From Acholoe squamosa (Eukaryota; Annelida; Polychaeta; Phyllodocida; Polynoidae): DNA of 64,000 nt. The translations under genes and the position numbers were made by a program. The notes below the pieces were generated by a model that was given only the letters and a program-made list of their open reading frames with translations, did not search any database and was not told where the DNA came from. Shown here piece after piece: positions 42,054-54,525 of the stretch (position 1 is the first letter of the stretch; every line of letters begins with the position of its first letter). The stretch is from NCBI GenBank assembly GCA_949317995.1, contig OX439040.1, positions 74,621,972 through 74,685,971 on the forward strand, in the 5' to 3' direction.

Positions 42054-44390
42054 TACCGTGTATGGCAACATCCCAAAGTTGTCAGAGATCTGTTGTTATT
42101 TTCATTGCCACCTGGGTTTTTTTGCAAAAAGTACACTTGTTCACTGCAACACAATTATGTTGGTTCACTGCTCAGTTTTATGTGGATCCTTCATAGATTC
42201 AACAGCTACTTTTTTAACAGTGCGTACTGCTGAAAATGGAGAGCATCAGATCATATATAGTGAATCTTATTATGCTAGTACAATAGCGCACTTTACCAGG
42301 TGCAGCCCATACATGGGATATTACTATTCTCTTTATTAGTATTGCAGGACTTCTACCTTAGCTTGATCTTTTATACAAGATGGGCTTTATATTGCATGGT
42401 TAGCTCCCCTAGAATATAATAGCAACTCAACTCTGTGGGGAACATGTGTAAGGTAGGGAGTAGGATTCATACCACTAAATCAATTTAACTGTCCCAATAG
42501 CCACTTTATTGAGGCCAGACTATAATACCTCAAAGGAAGTGTGTTGTATGCAATCTCTATACTCGAAAGTAACCCGTTCATAAGGATATTCTATGAGTAA
42601 ATATTTTTGACCCAGACAGAATTACAAATCATTTGTAAATTGCAAGAAATTTTTGGAATCCAACAATGCTCATCTTACCAGAACGAACGGGGGGAGAAAA
42701 CTATGACTCTGACTATCACTGTTCTAGTCTAAAAACTATATCTTGGTCACCAGTCTCATATTATATCTTAGCAGTGTTAAGTGGGTTGATGTGAGGATCT
42801 ACAGCTGTGTGGTGATTACGCTTATAAAGCTTCTGTAGTGGTCTGACCACTCTTCCCTAATGAAGCCAAAGGCAATAGGTAATCGGTGCTCGTTTGATGT
42901 GACGACTTCCTCTCGAGCAGTCAGGAGCCGGGACATGGGAGGAGATATAATGATGATCACAGATGACTCAAGCCATACTGAGGCTCATAATGACAAATAT
43001 TCTCCCCTTTATCTTACAAATGCAAAGATTTCTCTCACCTCTCAGCCCAAAGATTCACTCATCTCCTCCACTGCACACTCTTTAACCATGTCACATTATT
43101 CCAAAGATGTCTGCATCTTGTCCTCTCTCTTGCTCTTTCTCTTGTTCCCTATTCAAATAGTCCCCCCTGTCTTCTAAATCCAAAGGATTTCCCCCTTTGA
43201 TGGTTACCCCCTTCTTCTGAATCCTGCCTGTATTCCCCCTGTCCCTACTCAGCTATTCTCTATTGACCTGCTTCATCCACTGTCCCAAGTGTGCCAACAG
43301 TTGAGAGGAGTGGTCAGTGAATATGTACAGCCTATGGCAATGCCTAGCTTTGAACAGAAAGTGGTGAGAGGCGAAAGTCTGTTAACCAAATATGCAAGCA
43401 TGCATTTTCCCATTCCACAAATGGACATTTGATGACTGTGCAATTGACAGTAATAAAGGTGTCTGGCTGGTAGTACCAACAACAGATGGGAGGAGGAAGT
43501 AAGGAGGAAACATATAATACATCATGCCAACTGGTTGGCATTGCATAAAATTGTAGCCCTGGTGAGTAACATGTGAGGGTTTATGCGCATTGCTTATGCT
43601 AAGGGTTTGATACAATCCTAAGGATTGGCATGTGCAGATCTGCCAGCACTGTCATTGTCATGGCACCGTATGAGCATGATGTACACTGTATCACTGGAGC
43701 ATGTTGCTCCTATGGTAAAAAGAGCTGTCAGTAGGTACCCTCTTTTCAAAAGAAGTCACGGTCAGCTTCACCATTCAACTTGCACTCACCACATTAGTCT
43801 GAAAAGTCACCTGCCTTGTCTAAAACAGAGAGAGCAGCACTGTCAGGTACCTACTCATGTCACACACTCTATAGTATATTATACTGATTGACTTCTCCCA
43901 ACTAGGTACCTACTCAAATCCCCCGTACTTGAATGAACACTTGTGAGCAACAAAAGGGACAAGTAATAGCTACATGAAAAGAAAGGACTGGAAACAAGGG
44001 CATTTTTAGCCAGCTCTTCCTTTTACTATAGGAGCAACACCCTCCTGAGCCTTCAAAGGATTACCTTTTATTTATATTTTAACACGGTCTGTGCAATGCG
44101 TTCCCAGATCAGGTGCTGGAATAAATTGGCAGTCAATATTTGCAACCAGTCTGTTTGAACAACCCGGAATGTATGTGAAGATGACACTATTGTAACGCCT
44201 GCCCTGCATTAACTCTACAAACAATAACCTATTCACCCTTTCACGTTAAATGTTGATTGTGATTGAAGTGTGGTGAGCAGGCTTGTCAGAACTTCACTCA
44301 TGCTCCATACTGACCAGTGAGCATGATACACACATGTATTTGCGACAAGCTGACCAAAGGCTGCCTTTGTGTATTTGCAGGCGTTAAAGG
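42054..44390. other. Unassigned intergenic DNA
   Basis: No gene or repeat was recognised between the LINE tail and the (TA)n tract at 44396-44438. A pyrimidine-rich stretch (CTCTCTTGCTCTTTCTCTTG) lies near 43122-43145. The open frames here lack motifs and look random. Confidence 0.4.
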
Positions 44391-44394
44391 ATTA

Positions 44395-44395
<1 letters not shown>

Positions 44396-44438
<43 letters not shown>
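44396..44438. repeat. (TA)n microsatellite at the 5' end of element copy 2
   Basis: A pure TA tract of about 43 bases directly followed by the element's terminal sequence GGGACTATATAC. Confidence 0.95.
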
Positions 44439-44440
<2 letters not shown>

Positions 44441-44640
44441 GACTATATACTCCCAGGTATATATATATATAATTAATGAGTGATACGTTGGTACTACTTT
44501 GTCTGGGGCGCATGATTTTCTATGACGTCACACATAACATTCTCCTCCAGTATATAAGCTCCAGCAGTTGAACTAACCGTCAATTGGCTTCATATACTCG
44601 GACAGCATACACCACGCTGGGTGGTGCTGGAAATTTTAAA
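44436..44640 (+). repeat. Terminal repeat (A1) and promoter of copy 2
   Basis: It aligns with 4221-4410 (reverse complement). Shared words include GGGACTATATAC, TGACGTCACACATA (CRE at 44523-44530), TATATAAGCT (44551-44560), AACCGTCA and CGCTGGGTGGTGC. Conservation of CRE and TATA despite general divergence supports a promoter role. Confidence 0.75.
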
Positions 44641-44687
44641 CGGTTTTATCCGTTTTTCCAAATTAATACGGTGTCCAGCCTATCATT

Positions 44688-45715
44688 ATGGGTAGAAAAG
44701 GAACAGCTAGCGGCACACAAATGTCCAAGACCAAGAAGTCGCCTAAAAATCAGGAAATATAGCCAATTCTAGGATTTCGAACGGTGTGGACTCCAATGGG
44801 GGTGGTCAAGGACCATCTTCCCCAACTGCTACTGGGGTTTCATTGGATATGCCTGTTGACCAGACGTATATCGGGGAGCTGGAGGAACGGACTACTCATA
44901 TGGAGCAGCAACTTGAAAATATCCGGTCCTTATTGGAAGACCAGGCGGTTAAACGGACATGTGCATCGGCAGCGGTTGGCGAGGCGGAGACGGGTCGTAC
45001 ACGTGGTGGTGTTGATAAACATTCCATAGACAATACGGTAACCAGGCAACGGGGGCGGGGCCGGCAGCGCTCGCCTGACTACCAGGGTCTCCACGGTGAC
45101 AGGAAAGGACGTCGCCATCTTGGATCTTCGAGCAGATCGTCTTCATAGCGTAGTGTTTCGACGGATTCATCGGATTCTATTAGGACTAATGCCTCATGGA
45201 ACGGTCGTCGACATGCTACAAAGTCTAGAGGTATGTTTGACCAAAGAAATTTCTTGAAAAAGGGTGAAAAAGTGGATAGTATCGAGAAACTGCTGCTCGT
45301 TAACGTCAGGATGATAAGACAGTTGATAGAGGAGGGTGAGGATGTTTTCGATGTGGTTAAGCATATTGAAGTTCTAGTGGAAAAATCCTCTACCAGAATA
45401 TATACTTTGAAAGCCCTTGTAGCTTACGGTTCATCGGTCAAAAACAGAACTAATGTCGAAGGTATTGAATCGTTTGGTGATGTTAAAAGTGAGGATATTC
45501 TTAGGCATCTGTCCTATGACAGAACGGTGCAAGCTCAGAAGGCGGGTGGGGCTAAGCCAAAGTCGTTGAAGTCAAAACAATCCAACCGAACCTGTTATGC
45601 TTTCAACAGGGCTGAAGGTTGCAGGGAAGACCCGTTCAGGTATCGTCACATTTGTGAGGTTTGTAGCATGTCAAACCATGGCAAAGACAAGTGTCAAAAG
45701 AACAAAAAAGATTAG
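44688..45715 (+). pseudogene. gag region of copy 2
   Basis: It starts MGRKGTASG and, like copy 1, has a Ser/Arg-rich middle and a C-terminal pair of zinc motifs (CCCH beginning CYAFNRAEGC, then CEVCSMSNHGKDKC). It is broken in places. It is recognisable by its order and its similarity to copy 1. Confidence 0.75.
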
Positions 45716-45757
45716 GAAATTTCACTTAGGCAAGGTCCTACGCTAGATTCTGATATT

Positions 45758-47345
45758 TTGATGCCTGTTTTTAGTGTAGTACGTGTGGTAGATCTTCCTG
45801 AGCCCCCCGTTCCAGTCATTTCGGGTGAAAATAATGAAAATGATGTTAATATATCTTGTAATGTTAGCAAGAATCTCTTTATGTCATATGGTAGTCCAGT
45901 ACAGGGCGAGTTCAAACCACTTTTTACGGTGGAGTGTGTTAATAGGCCTAGCATCAGGGTCTATGATAGTTGTGTCAATGGTATTTGTGAATGCGAGCAT
46001 TTCATCGGTGGTAGGAAAGCTCAAATTTTACCATGTAGACTGGCGAGTTTTTTGAGACAGTCTAATATTATTAACATAAGTCAGGTGGAATCTGATTTTC
46101 TATGGTGTGGTTTTACTGAGGGGTTCAAAATATCTATCACTGATTGTAGCATGCCAGCGGATATATCTATTAATAATTTTATGAGCACAACGTCCAAAAA
46201 TTTCTCCTACAACTCTATTAACACTGTTACTTGTCAACTTGATAGGAATGACTTTATGTGTGTGGTAGATTTGAAATCTGCCTATAGAAGTATTAATGTT
46301 TATGGTCCACATGTGGGCTATCAAGGCTTCAGGTGGAATTTTGGTGATGGAGATGAATTTTTTTAAAGTAAACGTTTGACATTTGGTTTAAAATGTGCTC
46401 CATATATATTTAGTAGAATATCTGATTTTTGACTGCTGTAGCAAAATTTTATGGTGTCGATAGGATAGTTAATTACCTAGACGATTTTATTGTCATAGCC
46501 CAAACTGAAGAGGAGTGTTTACGTAAGAGGAACATCCTTATTGAATGCATGGAATATATGGGTTTCATTGTATCAAAGGAAAAAGTGACTGAACCTAGTC
46601 AGGTGTGTGTATTTCTAGGTATAACCATTGATTCAACCTGTATGGAGCTGTCTCTACCACAAAAGAAATTAGATAAAATGAGCCTAGCTATAGACGAGTG
46701 TTTGGGTAGAAAGTTTGTATCTAAAAAGACGTTACAGAAGATTGGTGGTTTAATGTCTTTCTGTTCCCAGGTAGTACGTGGTGGTAGAACTTTCAGCAGG
46801 AGATTGTTCGATCTTTGTGCAAAGGCCAGGAACAGGGGTGTTATTAGACTTAATGAGGAAACCCAGAATGACCTGCTATGGTGGAGGGATTTCTGTAGGA
46901 TTTTTAATTGTAAAAATATCATTTTGAATGATAATGAATGTACCCCTATGTATTCCGATTCCTCTGTACAGGGCTTTGGGGCCTGGTTTGATAAAGACTA
47001 TTTGTATGGTACTTGGAACAACTCTAATCCTATGGTAGACTGTGTGGGTCATTTTGTTCAGGCCCCTAAACTTGATAATCTCAAGATTCACCACAGGAAT
47101 ATAAATGTGTACGAGCTCTACCCGGTAATGGTGGGCCTAAAGCGCTGGGTGAAGAAGTTTTCTAATACTTGAGTTCATTGTATTACGGACAACATGCAAG
47201 TCTTGGCTATGTTAAATACCGGTAGATCCAAGAATAAATTGTGTATGTCCTGGTTGAGAGAAATTTTTTGGCTATGCTTTATTCATAACATTGAAATATA
47301 TTCCACATATATGAGGTCTGAGGAAAACAGCTGACCATTTGTCTA
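45758..47345 (+). pseudogene. RT/RNase H region of copy 2
   Basis: It retains DLKSAYRSINVYG, YLDDFIVIAQTEEEC, FLGITIDS, SDSSVQGFGAWFD and ELYPVMVGLKRW, all near-identical to copy 1. It is a broken fossil. It also lacks part of the N-terminal stretch present in copy 1. Confidence 0.85.
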
Positions 47346-47411
47346 GGCTGAATTACAGGGGTGTTCCACAGAAATGTAAAAATGTTTTAACTGAATATAA
47401 CATGTGCTGTT

Positions 47412-48324
47412 ATGATTGCAGACCTCAAGGAGTTGGAGAGGAGAAGGAAAAAATTCTTGTATAAGGGTGTGGCTGATTCCACTCGTAAAACTCGTAAACA
47501 GCAACTTAGTAGGTACAAGAAATTTTGTAAGAAATTTAATTTTAACCTTTTTCCGTGTTCTCCTTCTCAAGCTTCTTTGTATTGTGTATACCTGTCGGAT
47601 TTTATGAAACCTATTTCAGTCAGAAATTATTTGTCTGCTGTGTGGTATTACCAAAAATTAAAAGGTTATATGGATTATAGTAATAACTTTGTGGTTAAAA
47701 AGACCCTTGATGGGATAGAGAGGCGATGTAAGGGTCTGGTAGTACAACCTACCCTCTGAGTCCTAGAGATATGGTTCAAATTAAATCTAAACTTTATTTC
47801 AATCTGATGGAAGATGTGGTATTTTGGTCTGCTATATTGCTATGTTACAGGGGTGTTTTCAGGATTGGACATGTAGTCCAGTCGCCTCATAACTTTTTAA
47901 GAAGGGATGTTAAAGTGTCTTCGGATTGTCTAGAGATCAGAGTTATTTCTTCTAAAACGGACCAGTTTGGCAAGTCTCCTTATGTTGTGTATCTAAAAAG
48001 AGATGATAGTTCCAATTTGTGCCCAGCTAGGTATATTAACATGTGTGTTAGAGCCTGTAAACATAGCAGGTTTCTATTTTCTTTTCAATTTAGACCGTTG
48101 CACTATAACTATGTGAATACCAAGTTAAAATCTATTGCCCTTCAATGTGGTTTGTCTGTTAAAATTTCAAGTCATTCGCTTAGGCACGGTGGGGCTACTC
48201 TGTTAAAAATGCTGGCTTGAGTGTTCAAGATATTATGAGGCGAGCAAACTGGAAATCTAATGCTATTTTTAAATATTTACATGAGTCAAAGGATAGCTTG
48301 CTGGCTTTAGATGTAATGTTTTAA
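47412..48324 (+). pseudogene. Tyrosine recombinase region of copy 2
   Basis: It keeps the basic N-terminus (ERRRKKFLYKGVADSTRKTR), the LLCYRGVFRIGH arginine segment, HSLRHGGAT and the final Y-containing FKYLHES segment. It is homologous to 362-1270 and broken. Confidence 0.85.
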
Positions 48325-48531
48325 TGTTTTACTATGGAATGTGTTACATTGTGTTTGGCGGTTGTTGGCATGTATAGGATTGGTATTGACAAAATCAATT
48401 CTCACCAAACCCAATGTCTCCTTTATTATTCCATATTTATTACTATAACTTGTCCATTATTATAACGATGTAGTTATTATTATTACCGGTACTTCGGATC
48501 AACACATTAACTTATATATATATATATATAT

Positions 48532-48851
48532 TGGATACAGTTTCTGTATATCTCTTCTTTCTGATCTATGGAGACACTGGTTTCATTGTCGCCCCTTTGA
48601 CATGTGTACAGTCATTATAATGATCTACCAAATCTCTGGTCACCATCTGAGCTCTATGATGGTCTATGTACACTGCCTCATGGTAAACACAGACATTTAT
48701 ATGATGAGATACAAGGACAATGACCCCTGTACGCACAAACAGATCTGTCTCCTCAGCTATCAGTAGCTGTACACATAAAGCTATATAGTGCTACATCATA
48801 CTGTCTCATGGTAAGTATAGCAAAAAACAACGGGCCTATCAACTTTCCCCT
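48532..48851. other. Unassigned DNA between element copy 2 and the second duplicate segment
   Basis: Contains short repeats of CTCATGGTAA (near 48680 and 48805) and nothing else recognised. Confidence 0.4.
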
Positions 48852-49675
48852 TTAGGGCTGCAGTGGTGTGTTCTGTCTATTGGTTGATATGATGCACCAA
48901 TTAAGAGCTCTCACCTACAATTCATAAGTGTATCATGATGCACTGATGAAGAGCTGTCTCACCTGCAGTTTATTAGTGTATCATGTGATTTATATCTGAG
49001 AGTGTATCAGAGTCATGATATTGGTATGATGTGTGACTCTATCCCTAGTGTGATCAATACTTGGCTGGGCTGCATTCATGCATTGTTACGATGAACACAC
49101 ATGAGTTATCAGCTTTGCCTGACTTCAATGATATAGTTGTTTAGCAGTAGTTTGTTGAGGTTTCCTGAGTTGCGACAGTATGCTAGCATCACAGAGCATT
49201 GCGGTTGTTTATGAAGACTGCCTTCCCCAATTGTGTGGACACAGCTGCCTCAGTTTTTCAGGGCCACCTGCTGCTTGAATTCACTACAAACATTGACCAT
49301 GTATACCTCAACGTATATTTCCTGTGCTTAAGATTCTCATCAATGCAATTCCCATTCATTAGGGTTAGGTTGAGATAGTCTTAAAGGTTTGATATGACTC
49401 TAGAATTTTGACAGAACTACCCCTCAAAGTTGTATTATATGTATTCTGAGGACTGATGGGCATGTGCAATAAATAGGTATGTGTCCCTAAAGGGTTAATT
49501 TCTAGTGGAATGGTTACCTGGTGCAATATCCCTTAATTCTGAGTTTTTGTTGGAGCTGCTCATATATTTTGTAGATAATCAGTGTGAGGGGCAGCAAAAT
49601 GAAGGGGAATCAAACCTTCTGAGCACTCTGCTTTAATTCTTTAAGGGGCCTTGATTCATGTATCATGTGCATTGG

Positions 49676-50014
49676 CAGGGGCGTAGGAAAAGGGGGGGCC
49701 AGGGGGCCCGGGCCCCCCCAATCCCAGAGGAGGTGGGGCCTGAATATGTCTGGGCCCCCCAATATTTGTCAAGACCCATGATAAAATGCAAAGATTTCCC
49801 CAAATTTTTCACAAATATGGTAGCACAATGGAAAAAGGGGGCCCTGGGCTTTAAATCACAGGAAAAAGTCATCAAAGATATTTTAATACATATATCTTAT
49901 GTACTCATGAATAAGTGTCAGCCCACTCTATCCGATGAAATACGCTCGGTGTGACAGGGCCCCCCTGGGCTTGGCCCTGGGCCCCCCAATCAAGATTTGG
50001 TTCCTACGCCTCTG
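49676..50014. mobile_element. 339-bp terminal-inverted-repeat element
   Basis: The ends CAGGGGCGTAGGAA and TTCCTACGCCTCTG are inverted repeats. The sequence ATTGG stands directly on both sides (49671-49675 and 50015-50019), a probable 5-bp target duplication. Subterminal G/C homopolymer-rich arms (GGGGGGGCC, GGCCCCCC) are typical of hAT-like non-autonomous elements with this kind of terminus. No transposase is encoded. The paralogous site near 6210 lacks it. Confidence 0.75.
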
Positions 50015-51396
50015 ATTGGTCACTATAAAGCATGGACAAAGACCTACTGTGTTACCTTCCAGTCCATACTGACCCTACAGGGGAAAGAGTCCCGGGGTAT
50101 TGGGTTGATGCACCAATGACGTGCTGGAGAGCAAACCTTTGCTGCACTGTGTAAGTGCATCAGGATCTGTGGGCCCGCATAGTTCATTGATATGCTATCT
50201 GCTATCAAAGCTTTGTAGTAGTAGTAGTAGTAATTTACATGATGGCACTTTCAGTCTGGTAAATCCAAACTGCTACATTAGTTCCTCATGGAGAGGAAGC
50301 TGCTCAATACATCCCCGATATCTCGGGGTTATTTAATCAATCTCAGAGATGAGAACTGATGCTCTAAAGGCTGTATTCTATCTGATCCATACTCCTTGTC
50401 TACATGGTACACCAGTGCATCCCTGAGAGGTAGTATACCAGTATTGCATTGCCATATGAAGCCAACCATGCAGGTGTGCATAGCTCTGTACCAAAGGAAG
50501 AATGCCTGATGATACATATGACAAAAAAGAAAGTGTGTCTAAGGCTATATTGCAGCATGCAACCCTTCAAGTAATAATAGTGCGAGAGATGTGATGCAAT
50601 TGGAAACTTCATTTTACCAGTCTATATGTAAATTAATCAGCGTGACATCATTTCCTGATGTGCTCCAAGTCTGAACTGATTGAATGTCCAGGGCCACAGA
50701 GGAAATCCATTGTTTTATCTACTCACTGGAGTTGTTGATCTCAGTTTTCATCTTTGGGTGAAAAGGTGAGGAAGTGCAATTGTTAATAAAATTTCATTTT
50801 CTGTCTAATCACCCATGGATCATGCTCTACACCTCCCACTTATCACTTCAAGAAGCTTCCTCAACAGCTGAAACACAATTTCCTTTGTGTACAACCTTCT
50901 CCTTTGAACTATAACTGCATTTTTGCCTTCATCTCTTGACTAATAATTACTGCTAAGAAATTGGGTAGATGACTCAATTGTGCTCACAAGTGCATACTAT
51001 GGGTCAGGAATATGTTATTCAAAGAACGACATATTGAATAGCATTCGCTGTCTTGTTGTAGGCATTGAATACCATATGGACGCCATTTTGAATTTGTTAT
51101 TTGTCACTTATATTGTAACTGATTGGGAATAACTATATGACGTCACCATATGTAGAGTCAGTGACAGTGAAACTGAACTAAGAAGCTATAGATTTAATTT
51201 CATGTTGGGAAGAGTGGGATACAAACTCCCCATAGGTTTAACCTTCAGTTCCGTATCTCACACCTCCATGAGATAACCCATCCCTGTATCTCATGGCCAT
51301 TAAAACTACCCAAAGTCATCATAAAGCAATTTCAAAATGTTTTGAATATGTCGGACTCAGATGACATAAAATAAATACAAAGTTCAGTCGTAGTGG

Positions 51397-51440
51397 GTCT
51401 GACTGAGGGTTATCTCACGAGGCTTTGCCCTCAGTCAGAC
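51397..51440. repeat. Perfect 13-bp inverted repeat
   Basis: GTCTGACTGAGGG (51397-51409) and CCCTCAGTCAGAC (51428-51440) are exact complements separated by 18 bases. No associated gene was found. Confidence 0.6.
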
Positions 51441-52349
51441 TACCAACTCGTGAAGCTTTGTCTATATACCATCTGGGGGCTACCTCTTGGATCTGGTTCT
51501 TGTCAGTGTAACAATGGTCTATACCATATGGTGGATCTATATCACTGGTTCATATTGGAGCCTGAGATAACCAGCTATAGAAGATAAGACGTGGCAGCCA
51601 TGCTGGATCTGGAAGGCATTTCCCAAGGTGGTACGACTAGATCCCTATCAAATCATGGTGGGATTCCTCACTATAATGCCATTATAGCCCCTGCATCTAA
51701 ATGGTCACTTATGACTGCACTGGTACGACTGTCATACCAAACCCTATCTTATTACTGTGTTAAGTGCTGCATGATCGTACAGAGCAGTCATAGTGCAATA
51801 CCTACGATCACACACTTTAATATTGAGGGTTTCAAAATCGGAGTGGCTGTTCTCAGCTGTACATATACTATCTTGAGAAATGCCTTCCATCTGGTATCAG
51901 TCAGGGACAATAGGATTATAGGTAACCCAGCCATGGTGTTCATCATATGGTGGCCATCTTGAATCTTGTGCAAGCCAGTGGCAGTGGTGACTGAAGGCCT
52001 AAGTCAACTACCGACTCATTGAATGATTGATTAATGGGGGCGGGATGTGCATTAATAAGAGAATAGACTACGACATTCTTCACGTCGAGACCCTCTGTAG
52101 GTCTATAATGCACAGAGATCGAAACCTTCACAGCAGGGCACTATACCTCGTTTTATAAATATTAGATAAAGTGGTATAGAAAGATTTGTAAAAGGGCTTG
52201 CATTTTATTCGAACTGATGGTGACCTTATTGTAGAATTATAAATAGTTTTACCTATATAAACTGAGATGAAGGAGTGCCTTGTTAAGATTTTAGGGGTAA
52301 GGTTGGAGGGTATCCGCAAGCTCTTTCCCACCAATACAGAGTCCACTTT

Positions 52350-54525
52350 TTTTAAGTTAAAAACAATCTAACCAATGAATTAATTCCTCCTGAATTGTGT
52401 GCCACTCATATCAACGAGTTATTTTCTAACATTAAGAAAAATCTTGCTGATGCTCCCCCCCCCATACCACCACAGACTGTATAGAGCACTCAGAGATGTC
52501 CCACCTTACAAAACTGACCCAGTCACATAATTATGTTAATATTATCAAATCAATCAAGTCAATATATAGGAATAAATCTTCTTCCATTAAGCACGTTAAG
52601 ACACCTGCACTCAAGGATGCCTTTTTAATTATAGCAGATGTTATCATGGCTCTGTTTAACTGTTAACCTCTTAACCAAATAACAGCATGGCCACAGGAAA
52701 GCACACTCTACAACTTCAGCTATTACAGAGCATATCAATATGATTATAAGAAATATTATGGACAATAACCCAACAATTTTACTCTATCTGAACTACAAAA
52801 AAAAATTTGATACCGTCTCCCACCCCATATTATTTCAGAAAATTTCAGGCCTTGGACTTAGCGACAATACATGTACTTGGTTTAGGAACTATTTGTCTAA
52901 AAGATTTCAAAGTACTATAACTAACAATGTCACTTCTATCTGCCTACCCCTAACGTACGGCGTCCCACGGGGCTCGGGTTCTCTATTTAAATTTAATTCC
53001 CTGCCTGACCTTGGAAATTTTGATATTACATTGTATGCTGATGATGCAGTTATTTCTGTGACCATCCCTGTCATATGCACTGAGTTTTACTCGACCTAGC
53101 TGAATGGTGTAAATTAAACAGCCTAACAATCAACGAGAAAAACAACAAAATGGATGATATATAACAACCGTAACTATCGTGATCTGGAATTTAAGCTAAA
53201 AAATGTAACTTTAGAAAAAGTTCAAAACTTTCAATATTCAGGCCTTACTAGATCCAGAATTGAAATTAATAGAAAACAGCAAAAATGTATTGACTAAATT
53301 GAGACACAATCTTATTCGGCTGGGTCGGGTAAGAAAATCTTTAGATGAAGAATCTGCCGTTACTGTCTTTAAATCCATGACTATGTTGATTTTGTGTGGG
53401 ACAGGGAAAATAAAGGAGAGAACGATTATAAGGGCATAGTTAACCATTATGGGTTCACAAGGTGATTCTATCGTCAGATAGGCCGGAGGCCAAATGCTTC
53501 TTATCTAGACGATAGAATCACCGAGTGAACCCATAATGGTCAACTATGGCGTTTATACCATGGTTTCCACCATTAAATTAAATGTATTCACCTTATAAAG
53601 CCATGAAAATCAATGTTATTTGTTGCGAGTTGACGTAATCCATCCTCCGCCATATTGGTTTTTTGGCGAGACGACAATACTGCCTGGATGCAAAGTGTTA
53701 TGTCTGCGTGTGTCATACAGGCGTTTTTATAGAGCTACCACTGGTAAGGAATGCGCACGACGGCCAGAATACTCTTAGAGCATATGCCAACATAACAACT
53801 TGTGTCTCGCTGTGGTAAACAATCCGTCCGCTACGCAGTCAACATGACGGCAAAAATTCCGCTCGATTTGATTTTTCTATCATCAATCATGTTACATATA
53901 CATGTCAAAACATGGCAAATTAAAGGTAGGTGATAGAATATAATGTCAAGTTTCATCATGTGTAGCGATTAAGCTTGTAATGCTATGTTTTTTTTTAATA
54001 TCGAATTATATTCTTTGCTGTCATGTCGTCTCAATCCAAGTGTCAACATGGGTTCATTTAGCGCATACTATTCGAACTTCAATATCCGCTCCAGGCACCA
54101 TAAAATCATTCAAGAACGTGATGACCATGGTATAAACTACAATACATGTTCAGAACAAAGCTCTTAGAATAGCCTACAAGGTCAAACGGGAGGAAAACTG
54201 TCCAGTTGAGGAAAAAAAGTCTTTTATTAAAACTTATAAACAGGCGTGATATGCACCACCTTTATTATGCCTTCTCTCTGTCCAAACAAGACAATCTTAT
54301 AGACAAAAGAAATCTTACTACTAGGTTGAACCAAGGAAAGAGACTGATTGTACCCAGATCACTCAAGCCTTTTGATATTAAAAGTCACTTGTATAGAGGC
54401 ATTCAAATCTGGAACAGGTTAAAACCAGAATATACATTCATAGATACTCTCGCCAAGTTTTAAACTGCGATTAAGAATAGCTACCCAAAATGTTTCATGA
54501 ATGTTGATTTATAATCCCCATAACA
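52350..54525 (+). mobile_element. LINE fragment, decayed, with a nested hairpin element
   Basis: RT pieces are recognisable: PTILLYLNYKKKFDTVSHPI (about 52770), GLSDNTCTWFRNYLSKRFQS, TYGVPRGS (the GVPQGS box), YADDAVI (about 53034) and LTINEKN. After an interruption come QNKALRIAYK and a C-terminal part to 54463 (RSLKPFDIKSHLYRGIQIWN). The frame is broken several times, the 5' half with the endonuclease is missing, and no poly(A) tail remains. It belongs to a different lineage from the LINE at 38636-42053. It lies within the second duplicate and has no counterpart in the first. Confidence 0.75.
53434..54138. mobile_element. Hairpin (foldback) element inserted in the LINE fragment
   Basis: A long imperfect hairpin, 53434-53480 against 53502-53549 (CATAGTTAACCATTATGGGT, and the core GGTGATTCTATCGTC), sits at the left side. 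Directly next to it GTTTATACCATGG (53551-53563) is complementary to CCATGGTATAAAC at about 54126-54138, which probably marks the far end. The LINE reading resumes with QNKALRIAYK right after it. The interior contains CCGCCATATTGG and no ORF. Confidence 0.55.

Larger units (their letters stand above)
44436..48512 (+). mobile_element. Ngaro/PAT-like tyrosine-recombinase retrotransposon, copy 2 (decayed)
   Basis: Plus-strand relative of the element at 1-4410 with the same order: terminal repeat (44436-44640), gag region (44688-45715), RT/RNase H region (45758-47345), recombinase region (47412-48324) and the conserved stem segment (48351-48412). It is broken, with roughly eight breaks, and its terminal repeat has diverged clearly from copy 1, so it is much older. 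The right end passes straight from AACTTAT into a TA tract at 48513-48531. The second terminal repeat expected there is missing, so either a truncation or an unusual integration product is present. Confidence 0.85.

Noticed and set aside
4400-48531. CRISPR-like array or bacterial contamination
   Set aside because: No regularly spaced repeats were seen. Introns, LINEs and LTR elements show that the DNA is eukaryotic.
50216-50232. (GTA)n repeat as a regulatory element
   Set aside because: A short simple repeat with nothing around it to suggest function.
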